40,087 nt of DNA from Alphaproteobacteria bacterium (GTDB lineage Bacteria > Pseudomonadota > Alphaproteobacteria > Acetobacterales > Acetobacteraceae). Under the pieces are notes generated by a model. The model saw only the letters and a list, made by a program, of their open reading frames with translations. It had not been told where the DNA came from and did no database searches. The stretch is from NCBI GenBank assembly GCA_016869735.1, contig VGDL01000032.1, positions 1 to 40,087 of the forward strand. The letters are read 5' to 3'. The position numbers and the translations under genes were made by a program. Within the stretch, counting starts at the first letter, position 1; every line of letters starts with the position of its first letter. This document shows positions 7,640 through 16,112 of the stretch, piece by piece.

Positions 7640-8632
7640 TCAATCCGCGCGGGCGCCGGAAATTTCCACTAATTCGCGCCAACGAGGCGCTTCATCCTGA
7701 ATAAGCTTGGCAACCGCTGCCGGCGTTTGACTGACCACAGTGCCATAACCCAGCGGGCGCATGCGTGCCACGAAATCCGGCTGCTGGCTGATGGTACGGA
7801 TCGCTTCAAACAGGCGCTGGATCACCGGCGCAGGCGTGCCACCCGCAGTTGCAACCGCATTCCAGGTGACGACATCAAGCTTGCCAAGCCCAATATCGGC
7901 GAAGGATTTCATGCCCGGAATTTCCGGCAGGATCGCCAATGGCTCCGCACTGGAAACCGCAAGCGCCTTGAATTTTCCGGACGCCACATGCGGCATCAGC
8001 GCGGGCATGACATCGAACATCATGTCAATCGTGCCGCTCAACAGATCATTGATCGCCGGCCCCCCACCGCGATAGGGCACATGCAGGATCTTCGCATCGG
8101 CGAAGCGGTTTACCGCCGCGATGTTCAGATGCGATGTGGTGCCGGTGCCAGATGACCCCATGCGTACTTCATCCGGATGGGCGCGTGACCAGCGGATCAG
8201 ATCACGGAAACCGCTCCAGCCGTGGCGACGCGCCGTATCGGCATTCACCACACATAGCAGCGCGCCATCGGTCAATTGACTGATCGGCGCCAAATCCTTG
8301 ATCGGATCAAAGGGCATGCGGCTATGCATATGTGGCAGGGCGCAAAACACCGTGACACCCAGCAGGCCAATCACACTGCCATCCTTATCACCCTTGGCGA
8401 TGGCATCCGCGCCAATCAGCCCGCCAGCGCCGGCGCGGTTTTCCACCACAACGGGCTGCCCAAGCACAGGGCCCAGGCGATCCGCCAGCAGGCGGCTGGT
8501 GATATCCACTGCACCGCCGGGCGGGAAGGGTACAATCACGCGCACCGGCCGCCCGCCTGCGACGGGTTGCGCCATGACGGCGGGCGCTGCCAGGGCAGCG
8601 GTGGCGGTAAGGGCCAAGCGGCGCGTCAACAT
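7640..8632 (-). CDS. Bug family (TctC-like) periplasmic solute-binding receptor
   Basis: A 330-residue protein when started at the ATG of 8632, which has AGGAG seven bases upstream; an in-frame start 60 bp earlier is possible but would precede the signal peptide. The signal peptide starts MLTRRLALTATAAL and ends near VMAQ. Family marks follow: RPVRVIVPFPPGGAVDITSRLLA, VVVENRAGAGGLIGADA, GSSGTGTTSHL, VPYRGGGPAINDLLSG. Bug proteins bind carboxylates or related small molecules in the periplasm. As is common, no TctA/TctB permease is nearby, so it could serve transport in trans or signalling. It converges with the sigma54 regulator gene (16 bp apart) and follows the NUDIX gene on the same strand. 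The ligand cannot be predicted. Confidence 0.9.
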   Translation of the reverse strand: MLTRRLALTATAALAAPAVMAQPVAGGRPVRVIVPFPPGGAVDITSRLLADRLGPVLGQPVVVENRAGAGGLIGADAIAKGDKDGSVIGLLGVTVFCALPHMHSRMPFDPIKDLAPISQLTDGALLCVVNADTARRHGWSGFRDLIRWSRAHPDEVRMGSSGTGTTSHLNIAAVNRFADAKILHVPYRGGGPAINDLLSGTIDMMFDVMPALMPHVASGKFKALAVSSAEPLAILPEIPGMKSFADIGLGKLDVVTWNAVATAGGTPAPVIQRLFEAIRTISQQPDFVARMRPLGYGTVVSQTPAAVAKLIQDEAPRWRELVEISGARAD

Positions 8633-8697
8633 GGCATTGCTCCTGTCGGGCGTTGAAGCGCCATCCTGCACGCGCATGCAGCGGTGGGGCAAGAAGT

Positions 8698-9141
8698 TTA
8701 GCCTAAGCCCAGCGCAACCCGCGCCGCGGCAATCGCCTCATGCGCCGCTTCGGTCAGGTCATAGGCGTGCAGCTCATGCGGCAGCGCCCAGGCAACCTCG
8801 CTCACATCATCGCCAGCACGGGCTTCGCCTTCCAGCCAATGCGCGGCGAAATCAATGATGGTGTAGTGATAGCGCGCGCGGCCATCCTGATCCTGATTGA
8901 TGGCATCAAAAACATAGGCCAGCGCCATCTGGCCCACTTCAATACTGGTTTCTTCACGCAATTCGCGCCGCGCCGCTTCTTCTGCCTTTTCGCCCACATG
9001 CTGCGCGCCGCCGGGAAGCGACCATTGGCCGATGCGCGGCGGCTTGCCACGGCGTACCAGCAGCACGGCTTCCTCACGAAACACGATGCAGCCAATGCCG
9101 ACCCAGGGGCGGTCAGGATATTCGCGTGGTGCGTTACTCAC
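8698..9141 (-). CDS. NUDIX hydrolase
   Basis: A 147-residue protein with a NUDIX box about residues 44-66: GGAQHVGEKAEEAARRELREET, matching Gx5Ex7REUxEE, except that the usual glycine after EEx is Ser. The fold runs from WVGIGCIVF to DDVSEVAWA. The opening WVGIGCIVFREEAVLLVRRGKPPRIGQWSLPGG suits the ADP-ribose/NADH-pyrophosphatase-like branch, but the substrate is not predictable. It starts with GTG at 9141, overlapping the TGA of the DUF4340 gene (GTGA), so it is probably the tail of the ABC operon. Catalytic glutamates are intact. Confidence 0.88.
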   Translation of the reverse strand: MSNAPREYPDRPWVGIGCIVFREEAVLLVRRGKPPRIGQWSLPGGAQHVGEKAEEAARRELREETSIEVGQMALAYVFDAINQDQDGRARYHYTIIDFAAHWLEGEARAGDDVSEVAWALPHELHAYDLTEAAHEAIAAARVALGLG

Positions 9142-10178
9142 CTTGGTGCAATCGGCGGTTCAGTCGTGGGGGCGGGCGCTTCTTCCTGACGGCGCAAATC
9201 CTCAAGCCGGGGGATCATGGCTTTTTCTTTCCATTGCCCGATTTGATAGACCCAGCCGCGCCAGCGCGCATTCAAGCGTGCGGCTTCATCATCACCCTCG
9301 GCGGCCAGTGTTACCCAGATTTCCTCGCCCTGCTTGCGCGGGCGGGCGATGATGGCCAGCCGATCGGTCAATTCAAAGCGCGTTTCACCCAAAGCCTCAC
9401 CCGGCGCATCGGCTTCGCGCCGTACATCCAGGAAGGTCAGGAATTCGAAGCTGCGCGAAACCTCATCCAAGCTGACATCATCAGCGGGGGGCGCCTCGGC
9501 GGGCGTGGTGATGGCAAGCTTGCCATCGGGCTGGCCGGTATGCGTCAGCACCAGTGCCTCTTCGCCCGCCCGCGCAACAACAACGCGCGTCACGCGTTCG
9601 CGTGGCAGATTGGCGATGTCTCGATCAAGCCAAAGCTGCGGATCGGCATCCACCGGAATCCGCCCTTCCGCGAGCCATGCCTGGTTTTCAATGGGCCGGC
9701 GCACATAGGCACTTTCCGGCACATTGCCTTGCGTGCGCACGCGCCGCCGGCCAATCACCAATTCCACCAGCGCCGCGCCTTGCGTATCCAGCACGCGCAG
9801 CAGCGTGGAAGTGGCCCCCGCGCGCATTGGGTCTTCCAGGCCAAGCCGATCAAACATCTCAGGATTGCCGGTGCGCGGTTCCATCAGCCGCAATTCCGTG
9901 AGCCCCGTCAGCAATTCACGGAGCTTCTCCTGCCGGATGGGATAATCGCCCTTGGTTGGCAACACCCAGACATCTCCGCGCCGGATTATCTCCAAAGCGC
10001 CATCATGCCGCCGCACCTCGATCCGTGCGGCATTGGGCAGACGCTGCGCAAGGCCCGGAAAGGCAAGCCCGCCGGTGCCCGCTGGTAGTGCGGGCGGCGG
10101 CGGTGGCTTGATCAGCAAGGCACCAGCCATCGCAATCACCGCAGCGCTACCCAGCAAAATCAGGGAACGTCGTTGCAT
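9138..10178 (-). CDS. DUF4340 domain protein, accessory to the GldFG-like ABC system
   Basis: A 346-residue protein with one N-terminal membrane helix (about residues 5-24, ILLGSAAVIAMAGALLI) and a large extracytoplasmic part. The body has repeats typical of DUF4340: 'NAARIEVRRHDGALEIIRRGDVWVL', 'RQEKLRELLTGLTELRLMEP', 'FDRLGLEDP' and later 'FEFLTFLDVRREAD'. Proteins of this type usually sit beside GldG-like proteins and an ABC permease/ATPase pair, as here. It follows the GldG gene after 16 bp and overlaps the NUDIX start. The function is unknown; it may help shape an envelope export or assembly complex. Confidence 0.85.
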   Translation of the reverse strand: MQRRSLILLGSAAVIAMAGALLIKPPPPPALPAGTGGLAFPGLAQRLPNAARIEVRRHDGALEIIRRGDVWVLPTKGDYPIRQEKLRELLTGLTELRLMEPRTGNPEMFDRLGLEDPMRAGATSTLLRVLDTQGAALVELVIGRRRVRTQGNVPESAYVRRPIENQAWLAEGRIPVDADPQLWLDRDIANLPRERVTRVVVARAGEEALVLTHTGQPDGKLAITTPAEAPPADDVSLDEVSRSFEFLTFLDVRREADAPGEALGETRFELTDRLAIIARPRKQGEEIWVTLAAEGDDEAARLNARWRGWVYQIGQWKEKAMIPRLEDLRRQEEAPAPTTEPPIAPR

Positions 10179-10194
10179 CTTCCTGCCCCCCGCT

Positions 10195-12135
10195 TCAGTG
10201 CCGTGCTGCCGCGCGGCGGCGTGCGCGCAGAATACCCATGACCAGCGCTAGGATCGTCAGCAGCACCGGCACAGCAGCGATATTCAGGATGCGGAGCCGC
10301 GTTTCCAAGCCTTCAATATCGCGCCTGAGGTCAAGCTGCACCGCGCGCAATTGCTGCCGGGTGCGGAGAATCTCCTCACGCGCCGCGTCAATTTCTGCGC
10401 GCTGTTCGGCGCTGATCACGGCATTGGTCTGGCCGCGTTCACCACCCTGCGGGCCCTGGCGCAATTCGCGCAGGCGGCGTTCGGTGGCTTCCAGGCGCTG
10501 CGTGAGTTCCCGTTCCGTCTGGCGGAAACGCGCTTCCGCATCGCGGCGGATATCATCCACCACTTCAAACGGACGGAGCGATTCACCGCGTGAACGCAGC
10601 GAAATCAGCGCATCACCACCCGCCATGGTATCCACCAGATTGGCGATCAGCGCGCCATTATCGCTGAAGGGGGTCGCAACCTGCTGGCCAAAGAAATCCT
10701 GCACACGCACCCAGAAGCGATCTTCCAGCACATCCGCATCATGGATCACGATGATATTGGCAGCACCTTCACTGCGCGCACGATGCGCCGGGAAATCCGC
10801 CGGGCGTTCTGCGCCTTGCGGCGGTGGTGGCGGGCCATCTGGGAAGGCCGTGCTGACTTCCCCGCGCAGCCGCGCCGCCAGCACGCGCGTTTGCCCATCG
10901 GGCCGGAAATCGGCCAGCACTTGCGTCGGGTTCGGGTTGTCGCGGACCTTTGTCGCATCCGCTTCCATGCTGCGCGGGCTTGAGGTGATGAGCGGCGTGA
11001 ATTCCACCCGCGCGCCATCTTTCCGACGCAGCAACCCCGCCGAGGCAAAGGTCACCTGATTGAGCTGCGCGGTCGCGACTTCCCCCTGCGCAATCGAATC
11101 GCCCTGCGCATTGAACCAGGCAACGTAATCCACTGCCTGCACACGGTCCTGCGGATTGGCGCGCACGCGCCAGGCGCCGCGCAAATCCAGCACCACCTTG
11201 TCTGAAGGCGCCTCGATTCCCCAGGCATTGGTCAGGCGTTCCAGGCTGGATGCAGTATTGGCCGGTGGCCGCCCGCCCGGGCCGGGGCGCGATGCCTGAC
11301 CTTCGGAATGCGGGTCAATCAGCAAAATCAACTTCCCGCCACGCAGCACGAATTGATCCACGGCATATTGCGCGGCATCGGAAAGCCCTTGCGGATGCGC
11401 CAGGATCATCACCTGGATATCGTTTTCAATCACCTGCGCATCCAAGGGCACATCGCGCAGTGTGAAGAATTGCCGAAGGCTATTCATCACCGCGAAGGGC
11501 TGGCCCATGGCGGCCTGGCGCATCATCATCGCGCGCGGATCGCCATTCAGCGGCAGGGGCGACATGACACCAATCACCGGCCGGCGCGGGTTGGACAATT
11601 CATAGACCAAGCGCGTCAGATCGAATTCCAGAAAGCGTTCGCGGTCCGGCTGGAAGAAGGGGATATTGCGTTCATCATCCAGCAAATTCGCGCCGACAAG
11701 GCCGAAATAAACCTGCTCACCTGATTGATCCACCGGCACGCCTTGCAGTCCAAAGGCCAGCGCGCGGTCTTCGGTTTCGCTGAAGGGTTCGGGGTCCAGC
11801 ACTTCAAGCCGAAGCTTGCCGCCTGAGAGCGCGACATATTCATCCAGCATCGCGCGCACACGTTCCGCATAGGCGCCATAGGCGGGAATGACGGTGCCGA
11901 GCTTGCGCGAATAGAACAGCCTGAGCGTCACCGGGTCTTGCAGACCGGACAATACGCTGCGCGTGCCTTCCGACAACGTGTAAAGTTTCTGCGCTGTCAG
12001 ATCGAGCCGCGCGCGCGGCGCGAAACGTTCCACCAATAGATTGACACCAATGGCCAGCGCCAGCGCCGCCACAATCCCAAGCGCCGAGGACCAGACGCGC
12101 CGCGTGCCGGGCTTTGCCTTGATTTGATCAGCCAT
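10195..12135 (-). CDS. GldG-like ABC transporter auxiliary membrane protein
   Basis: A 646-residue protein. It begins with a membrane helix (about residues 15-35), followed by a long periplasmic region of the GldG/COG3225 type: 'FAPRARLDLTAQKLYTLSEGTRSVLSGLQDPVTLRLFYS', 'VLDPEPFSETEDRALAFGLQGVPV', 'LAHPQGLSDAAQYAVDQFVLRGGKLILLIDPHSE'. A predicted coiled coil (about 530-610, rich in E, R, Q, L) leads into a C-terminal helix (ILNIAAVPVLLTILALVMGIL) and an Arg-rich tail. The permease lies 3 bp upstream and DUF4340 16 bp downstream. In Bacteroidetes GldG serves gliding and type IX secretion; relatives in proteobacteria are not known to do so. The substrate is unknown. Confidence 0.87.
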   Translation of the reverse strand: MADQIKAKPGTRRVWSSALGIVAALALAIGVNLLVERFAPRARLDLTAQKLYTLSEGTRSVLSGLQDPVTLRLFYSRKLGTVIPAYGAYAERVRAMLDEYVALSGGKLRLEVLDPEPFSETEDRALAFGLQGVPVDQSGEQVYFGLVGANLLDDERNIPFFQPDRERFLEFDLTRLVYELSNPRRPVIGVMSPLPLNGDPRAMMMRQAAMGQPFAVMNSLRQFFTLRDVPLDAQVIENDIQVMILAHPQGLSDAAQYAVDQFVLRGGKLILLIDPHSEGQASRPGPGGRPPANTASSLERLTNAWGIEAPSDKVVLDLRGAWRVRANPQDRVQAVDYVAWFNAQGDSIAQGEVATAQLNQVTFASAGLLRRKDGARVEFTPLITSSPRSMEADATKVRDNPNPTQVLADFRPDGQTRVLAARLRGEVSTAFPDGPPPPPQGAERPADFPAHRARSEGAANIIVIHDADVLEDRFWVRVQDFFGQQVATPFSDNGALIANLVDTMAGGDALISLRSRGESLRPFEVVDDIRRDAEARFRQTERELTQRLEATERRLRELRQGPQGGERGQTNAVISAEQRAEIDAAREEILRTRQQLRAVQLDLRRDIEGLETRLRILNIAAVPVLLTILALVMGILRARRRAAARH

Positions 12136-12138
12136 GAT

Positions 12139-12870
12139 CTAGTCAGCCTTCCGGTGGTCAAGCACCACCGCATTCACAAAAAGCCAGAACCCGATGAAGG
12201 AAGCGAAGAACACCGCATCGCGCAGCGCAATCACGCCGCGCGTGAGGCTATTGAAGCGTTCTGTCAGCGAGAGAGCGCGCGCGACTTCCGCCAATACCGG
12301 CATGCGTTGGCTCAGAAAATCCGTCACCAAGGCGCTGCCGGCGACCGCAAACAGGAAACACACGGCAACGGCCAGCACAAAGGCAATCACCTGATTCTTG
12401 GTCATGGCCGACATGGCGGAACCGATCGCCAGATACGCGCCCGCCATCAACAAACACGCACCATAACCCGCGGCGATCACGCCATTATCGGGCCGGCCCA
12501 AATAATTCACGGTCAGCACTAGCGGGAAGGTCAGCGCCAACGCAATGGCGCAAAACGCCCAGGCCGCGAGGAATTTGCCGAGCACCGCCTGCCATTGCGC
12601 CATGGGCAAGGTCAGCAGCAATTCAATCGTGCCAAGCCGGCGTTCTTCCGCCCAAAGCCGCATGGTCAGTGCCGGCACCAGAAACAGGAACAGCCAGGGG
12701 ACAAAGCCAAAGAAGGGGCCAAGATCAGCCTGACCGCGATTGAAGAAACCGCCCAGGCTGAAGGTCATGGCGCCCGCGATCATCAGGAAAATCACAATGA
12801 AGACATAGGCGACGGGGGTCGCGAAATAGCCGGCCAATTCGCGGCGGGCGACCAGCAGGGCAGCGCGCAT
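12139..12870 (-). CDS. ABC transporter permease (GldF-like, ABC-2 type)
   Basis: A 243-residue integral membrane protein with about six helices. It starts MRAALLVARRELAGYFATPVAYVFIV, typical of the ABC-2/NosY/GldF permease group, and contains the 'LTMRLWAEERRLGTIELLLTLPM' segment that conserves the cytoplasmic coupling region. Its ATG overlaps the TGA of the ATPase gene by one base. Together with the ATPase it forms the core of the exporter-like complex, with the GldG-like and DUF4340 proteins as the extracytoplasmic parts. Confidence 0.9.
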   Translation of the reverse strand: MRAALLVARRELAGYFATPVAYVFIVIFLMIAGAMTFSLGGFFNRGQADLGPFFGFVPWLFLFLVPALTMRLWAEERRLGTIELLLTLPMAQWQAVLGKFLAAWAFCAIALALTFPLVLTVNYLGRPDNGVIAAGYGACLLMAGAYLAIGSAMSAMTKNQVIAFVLAVAVCFLFAVAGSALVTDFLSQRMPVLAEVARALSLTERFNSLTRGVIALRDAVFFASFIGFWLFVNAVVLDHRKAD

Positions 12871-13598
12871 CAGGCGGCCTCCTGCTTCAGGGTCAAATCG
12901 CGGAAGACCTGTTCCAGCGTCTTGCCCGGCGCTTCAAGCTGTTTCGGCGTGGCATCGGCCAGCACCTTGCCGCGCGCGATGATGATGGCGCGGGTGCAGA
13001 CCGCATCCACTTCTTCCAGGATATGCGTGGAAATCACGATGGCCTTTTCGGGCGCCATGCGGCGGATCAATTCCCGCACCTCATGCTTCTGGTTCGGGTC
13101 CAAGCCATCGGTTGGCTCATCCAACACCAGCACGGGCGGGTCATGCAGCAGCGCCTGCGCCAGGCCCACGCGGCGCTTGAAACCCTTGGAGAGTGTTTCA
13201 ATCGGTTGCAGGCGCACACCTTCCAATTGCGTCATGGCCATGGCGCGAGCCATGCGCTCATGCGCCTCGGCACCGCCAAAACCGCGAATGCGCGCGATGA
13301 AGTGCAGAAACCCGGTCACGGTCATTTCCGGATAGGTCGGCGCGCCTTCGGGCAGATAGCCAAGCGCGCGCTTGGCGGCGACGGGCGCTTCAATCACATC
13401 CTGGCCGCAAATGCGCGCCGTGCCTGCGCTTGGGGTGACGAAGCCCGCCAGCATTTTCATGGTGGTGGATTTGCCGGCGCCATTGGGGCCAAGGAAGCCC
13501 ACAACCTCTCCCCGGTTCACCTGGAAGGACACATCATCAACAGCGGTGAAGGCGCCAAAGCGCTTGGTCAGGCGCTCGATTTCGATCAGCGCGGCCAA
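12870..13598 (-). CDS. ABC transporter ATP-binding protein (GldA-like)
   Basis: A 242-residue ATPase: Walker A GPNGAGKST (about residue 37), Q-loop region with YLPEGAPTYPEMTV, signature LSKGFKRRVGLAQAL, Walker B VLVLDEPTDGLDP and the switch histidine in ISTHILEEV. The profile matches the ABC-2/NatA/GldA group. The best start is TTG at 13598, with GGGAG seven bases upstream and no better ATG nearby. It is the first gene of the five-gene minus-strand run (ATPase, permease, GldG-like, DUF4340, NUDIX), and a further 86 bp separates it from recG, transcribed in the same direction. Confidence 0.92.
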   Translation of the reverse strand: MAALIEIERLTKRFGAFTAVDDVSFQVNRGEVVGFLGPNGAGKSTTMKMLAGFVTPSAGTARICGQDVIEAPVAAKRALGYLPEGAPTYPEMTVTGFLHFIARIRGFGGAEAHERMARAMAMTQLEGVRLQPIETLSKGFKRRVGLAQALLHDPPVLVLDEPTDGLDPNQKHEVRELIRRMAPEKAIVISTHILEEVDAVCTRAIIIARGKVLADATPKQLEAPGKTLEQVFRDLTLKQEAA

Positions 13599-13684
13599 AG
13601 CCTATCTCCCTTTAATCTTGCCTGAACTTGAGCGCGGCGATTTGACCCTTCCCGCGCTGCCTTGCAAGCCCCCGACAGCCCGCC

Positions 13685-15802
13685 CTACCCGGCATCCAAA
13701 GGCGCCATGGAAAGATCATGGCCGAAAAGCCGGAGCAAAAGCCGCGCTGCCTGCCCGCGCGGCGAGGCAAGCGCGGCATCGCGCGTCAGGAGGGCTTCCG
13801 CATCACGATGGGCAATCTGCACCAGCCGAGCAAACTCATCCGGGTCTTCGCGTGCATCAAACAGCCGGGCGCCTGGCAGGCCGGCCTGTCGCGCGCCCAA
13901 GGCATCGCCACCACCGCGGGATTTCAAATCCTCCTCCGCAATGACAAAACCATCTTCAGTGTCGCGCAGCACCAGCAAGCGCCGCCTTTCGCCATCACTC
14001 AGCCCCGGTGAATGCACCAAAAGGCAGGAAGACGCTTCCTTGCCCCGCCCGACGCGGCCACGCAGCTGATGCAGCGCGGCTAGGCCAAAGCGTTCTGCCT
14101 GTTCAATCAGCATAATGGTCGCTTCCGGCACATCCACGCCGACTTCAATGACCGTGGTGGCGACCAGGATATTGGTTCGCCCGGCGGCGAAATCGCCCAA
14201 GGCAGCTTCGCGCACCGCAACATCCTGCAAGCCATGGGCAAGGCCGACCCGGCCGGGGAAATGGGCGGAAAGCTCGGCAAAGCGGTCCTCGGCGGCGACA
14301 CTGTCATCCTTTTCGCTGCCGGTAATGGCGCGCACGACCCAATAGGCGCGGGCGCCGCGCGCCACGGCTTCATGCAGGCGGGCGACAATTTCCGGCAGGC
14401 GTTCCTGGCTCAGGATGCGCGTCGCGATGGGCTGGCGCCCGGCGGGTTTGCCGGCCATGCGGCTGACGGCCATTTCGCCCCATTGCGTCAGCAATAGCGT
14501 GCGCGGAATGGGTGTGGCGGTCATCACCAGCATATCCGCGGCCTGGCCCTTTTCCGCCAGCATCAAGCGCTGCGCCACGCCAAAGCGGTGCTGTTCATCC
14601 ACCACGGCCAGGCCCAAATCCTTGAAGGCAACCCCTTCCTGAAATAGCGCATGGGTGCCGACCACGATGGGGATGCTGCCATCCGCCAGCCCTTGCAGCA
14701 CGCGCCGCCTTTCCTTGCCCTTCACGCTGCCGGCCAGCAGCGCGACCGGTACGCCTGCTGCGCCGCAAAGCCGCTCAAAGCTCCGAAGATGCTGCCGGGC
14801 CAGCAATTCCGTTGGCGCCATCAAGGCGGCCTGGGCGCCGGCTTCCACCGCGCGCAGCATGGCCATCAGCGCCACCAGGGTCTTGCCTGCACCGACATCT
14901 CCCTGCAGCAGGCGCAGCATGCGCCGAGGGGCAGCAAGATCGGCATCTATCTCGGCCATGGCCTGAAGCTGGGAAGGTGTGGGCGCATGGCCAAAGGCAG
15001 CCAAGGCGGGGCCGCGCAACCGCTCATCGCCCATCAGCGCGCGGCCAGGCCTTTCGCGCGACCGGCGGCGCACCAGGCCAAGGGCAATCTGGCCTGCCAG
15101 CAATTCATCATAGCCAAGGCGCCGGCGCGGGGCCTCGGCGGCCTGCGCCTGGGGGGCGTGCAGCGCGCGCAAAGCCTCGGCAAAGCCAGGCCAGGCTTCG
15201 CGCTTCAGCAGCGGGCCATCCACCCATTCCGGCAAATCGGGCAGGGCTTTCAGCGCCCCATCCAGCGCATCCGCCATGTTTCGCCAGGAAAGCCCCGCCG
15301 TCAGTGGCCACATGGGCTGCCATAGCGGGATGCGATGCGGCGGTTCCACCAGCGGGTCCGCATCCAATTCCAATTGCCAGGCGCGCTGATAGGGCTTGAG
15401 CCGCCCGGCCACGCGCCGTTCCGCCCCCTGCGGGAAGGCGCGGCCCAGCGCCGTGCCCGCCCAAGTGGCGCGAGAGAAGGAAATAAGCGCCACCGGGTCA
15501 GCGCCGCAGATCGCCGGCACCATCCAGGGCCCGCGCCCGCCACGCGCCGGGGCGCCGGTGATGCTTAGTTCCAGAGCCACTTCCTGGCCTTCGACCGCTT
15601 GGGTCAGCCCTCGCAAAACGGGGCGATGCTGCACGCGTTCCGGCAGATGTAGCAGCACATCCAAAACGCGCCCGCCCCCCGCCGCGCGCGCCAGCAAATC
15701 TGGCTTGCGCAGCCCAGGCAGGCTTTCAAGCGGCGCCAATAGCCGCGCGAGGGGGTCCTCGGCGGTCGCGGGTGGTTCGGGGCGGGCTGACAGGATTCCC
15801 AT
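13685..15802 (-). CDS. recG: ATP-dependent DNA helicase RecG
   Basis: A 705-residue protein, the usual RecG length. An N-terminal wedge/OB region (about 60-190) is followed by helicase motifs: LLQGDVGAGKTLVAL (Walker A), MAPTELLARQH, GTHALFQ, VVDEQHRFGV (DEQH box), MTATPIPRTL, and later GLAHGLQD, VATTVIEVGVDVPEA and QLRGRVGRG (motif VI). The C-terminal end has the RecG TRG-like stretch near 'GVGLARLFDAREDPDEFARLV'-type text. The enzyme reverses stalled replication forks and branch-migrates Holliday junctions. It is transcribed divergently from sdhE-mfd, 37 bp away, and the -35 region of their promoter lies within the first codons of recG. Confidence 0.96.
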   Translation of the reverse strand: MGILSARPEPPATAEDPLARLLAPLESLPGLRKPDLLARAAGGGRVLDVLLHLPERVQHRPVLRGLTQAVEGQEVALELSITGAPARGGRGPWMVPAICGADPVALISFSRATWAGTALGRAFPQGAERRVAGRLKPYQRAWQLELDADPLVEPPHRIPLWQPMWPLTAGLSWRNMADALDGALKALPDLPEWVDGPLLKREAWPGFAEALRALHAPQAQAAEAPRRRLGYDELLAGQIALGLVRRRSRERPGRALMGDERLRGPALAAFGHAPTPSQLQAMAEIDADLAAPRRMLRLLQGDVGAGKTLVALMAMLRAVEAGAQAALMAPTELLARQHLRSFERLCGAAGVPVALLAGSVKGKERRRVLQGLADGSIPIVVGTHALFQEGVAFKDLGLAVVDEQHRFGVAQRLMLAEKGQAADMLVMTATPIPRTLLLTQWGEMAVSRMAGKPAGRQPIATRILSQERLPEIVARLHEAVARGARAYWVVRAITGSEKDDSVAAEDRFAELSAHFPGRVGLAHGLQDVAVREAALGDFAAGRTNILVATTVIEVGVDVPEATIMLIEQAERFGLAALHQLRGRVGRGKEASSCLLVHSPGLSDGERRRLLVLRDTEDGFVIAEEDLKSRGGGDALGARQAGLPGARLFDAREDPDEFARLVQIAHRDAEALLTRDAALASPRGQAARLLLRLFGHDLSMAPLDAG

Positions 15803-15815
15803 CCGCCTCTATATG
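15787..15815 (+). promoter_or_regulatory. Predicted sigma70-type promoter for sdhE-mfd
   Basis: CTGACA (15787-15792) and TATATG (15810-15815) are separated by exactly 17 bp. The -35 element matches five of six consensus bases and the -10 element four of six. Transcription would start near 15822, giving an 18-nt leader before the sdhE ATG at 15840. The -35 element lies within the 5' end of recG on the opposite strand. This is prediction by pattern only. Confidence 0.45.
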
Positions 15816-15839
15816 CCAGCGCCTTGAGACTAGAGCGAT

Positions 15840-16112
15840 ATGCCAGACCCAACAGAACTTGATGCCCGGCGCCGCCGGCTTGTCTTTCGCGCCCAGCACC
15901 GCGGCACAAAGGAAACCGATATCCTGATCGGCGGCTTTGTCGCGCGCCACATCGGCAGCCTTTCGGATGCCGATGTGGCAGCCGTGGAGGAAATCCTGGA
16001 ACTCTGGGATGTGGATCTGGCCGATTGGCTTTCCGGTCGCCGCCCGATTCCCCCCGAACATGACCACCCGCTGCTGCGCCGGATCATGGCCGAGGCCGGT
16101 GGCGGGCCATGA
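15840..16112 (+). CDS. sdhE: SdhE, succinate dehydrogenase FAD assembly factor (DUF339)
   Basis: A 90-residue protein with the signature RGTKETDILIGGF (residues about 21-33), which corresponds to the conserved RGxxE motif of SdhE/Sdh5/CptB, and the acidic 'LELWDVDLADWLSGR' segment near its middle. The family helps covalently attach FAD to succinate dehydrogenase (and fumarate reductase) flavoprotein. No sdh genes lie here; in alphaproteobacteria the gene typically sits between recG and mfd, as here. Its TGA overlaps the ATG of mfd (ATGA), implying translational coupling. Confidence 0.92.
   Translation: MPDPTELDARRRRLVFRAQHRGTKETDILIGGFVARHIGSLSDADVAAVEEILELWDVDLADWLSGRRPIPPEHDHPLLRRIMAEAGGGP

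Noticed and set aside
10238-11059. 273-residue plus-strand ORF inside the GldG-like gene
   Set aside because: Ser/Arg-rich shadow with no domain; the minus-strand frame has a clear family match.
9138-13598. Evidence for gliding motility or type IX secretion
   Set aside because: Only the ABC-type GldA/F/G relatives are present; these occur in many non-gliding bacteria.
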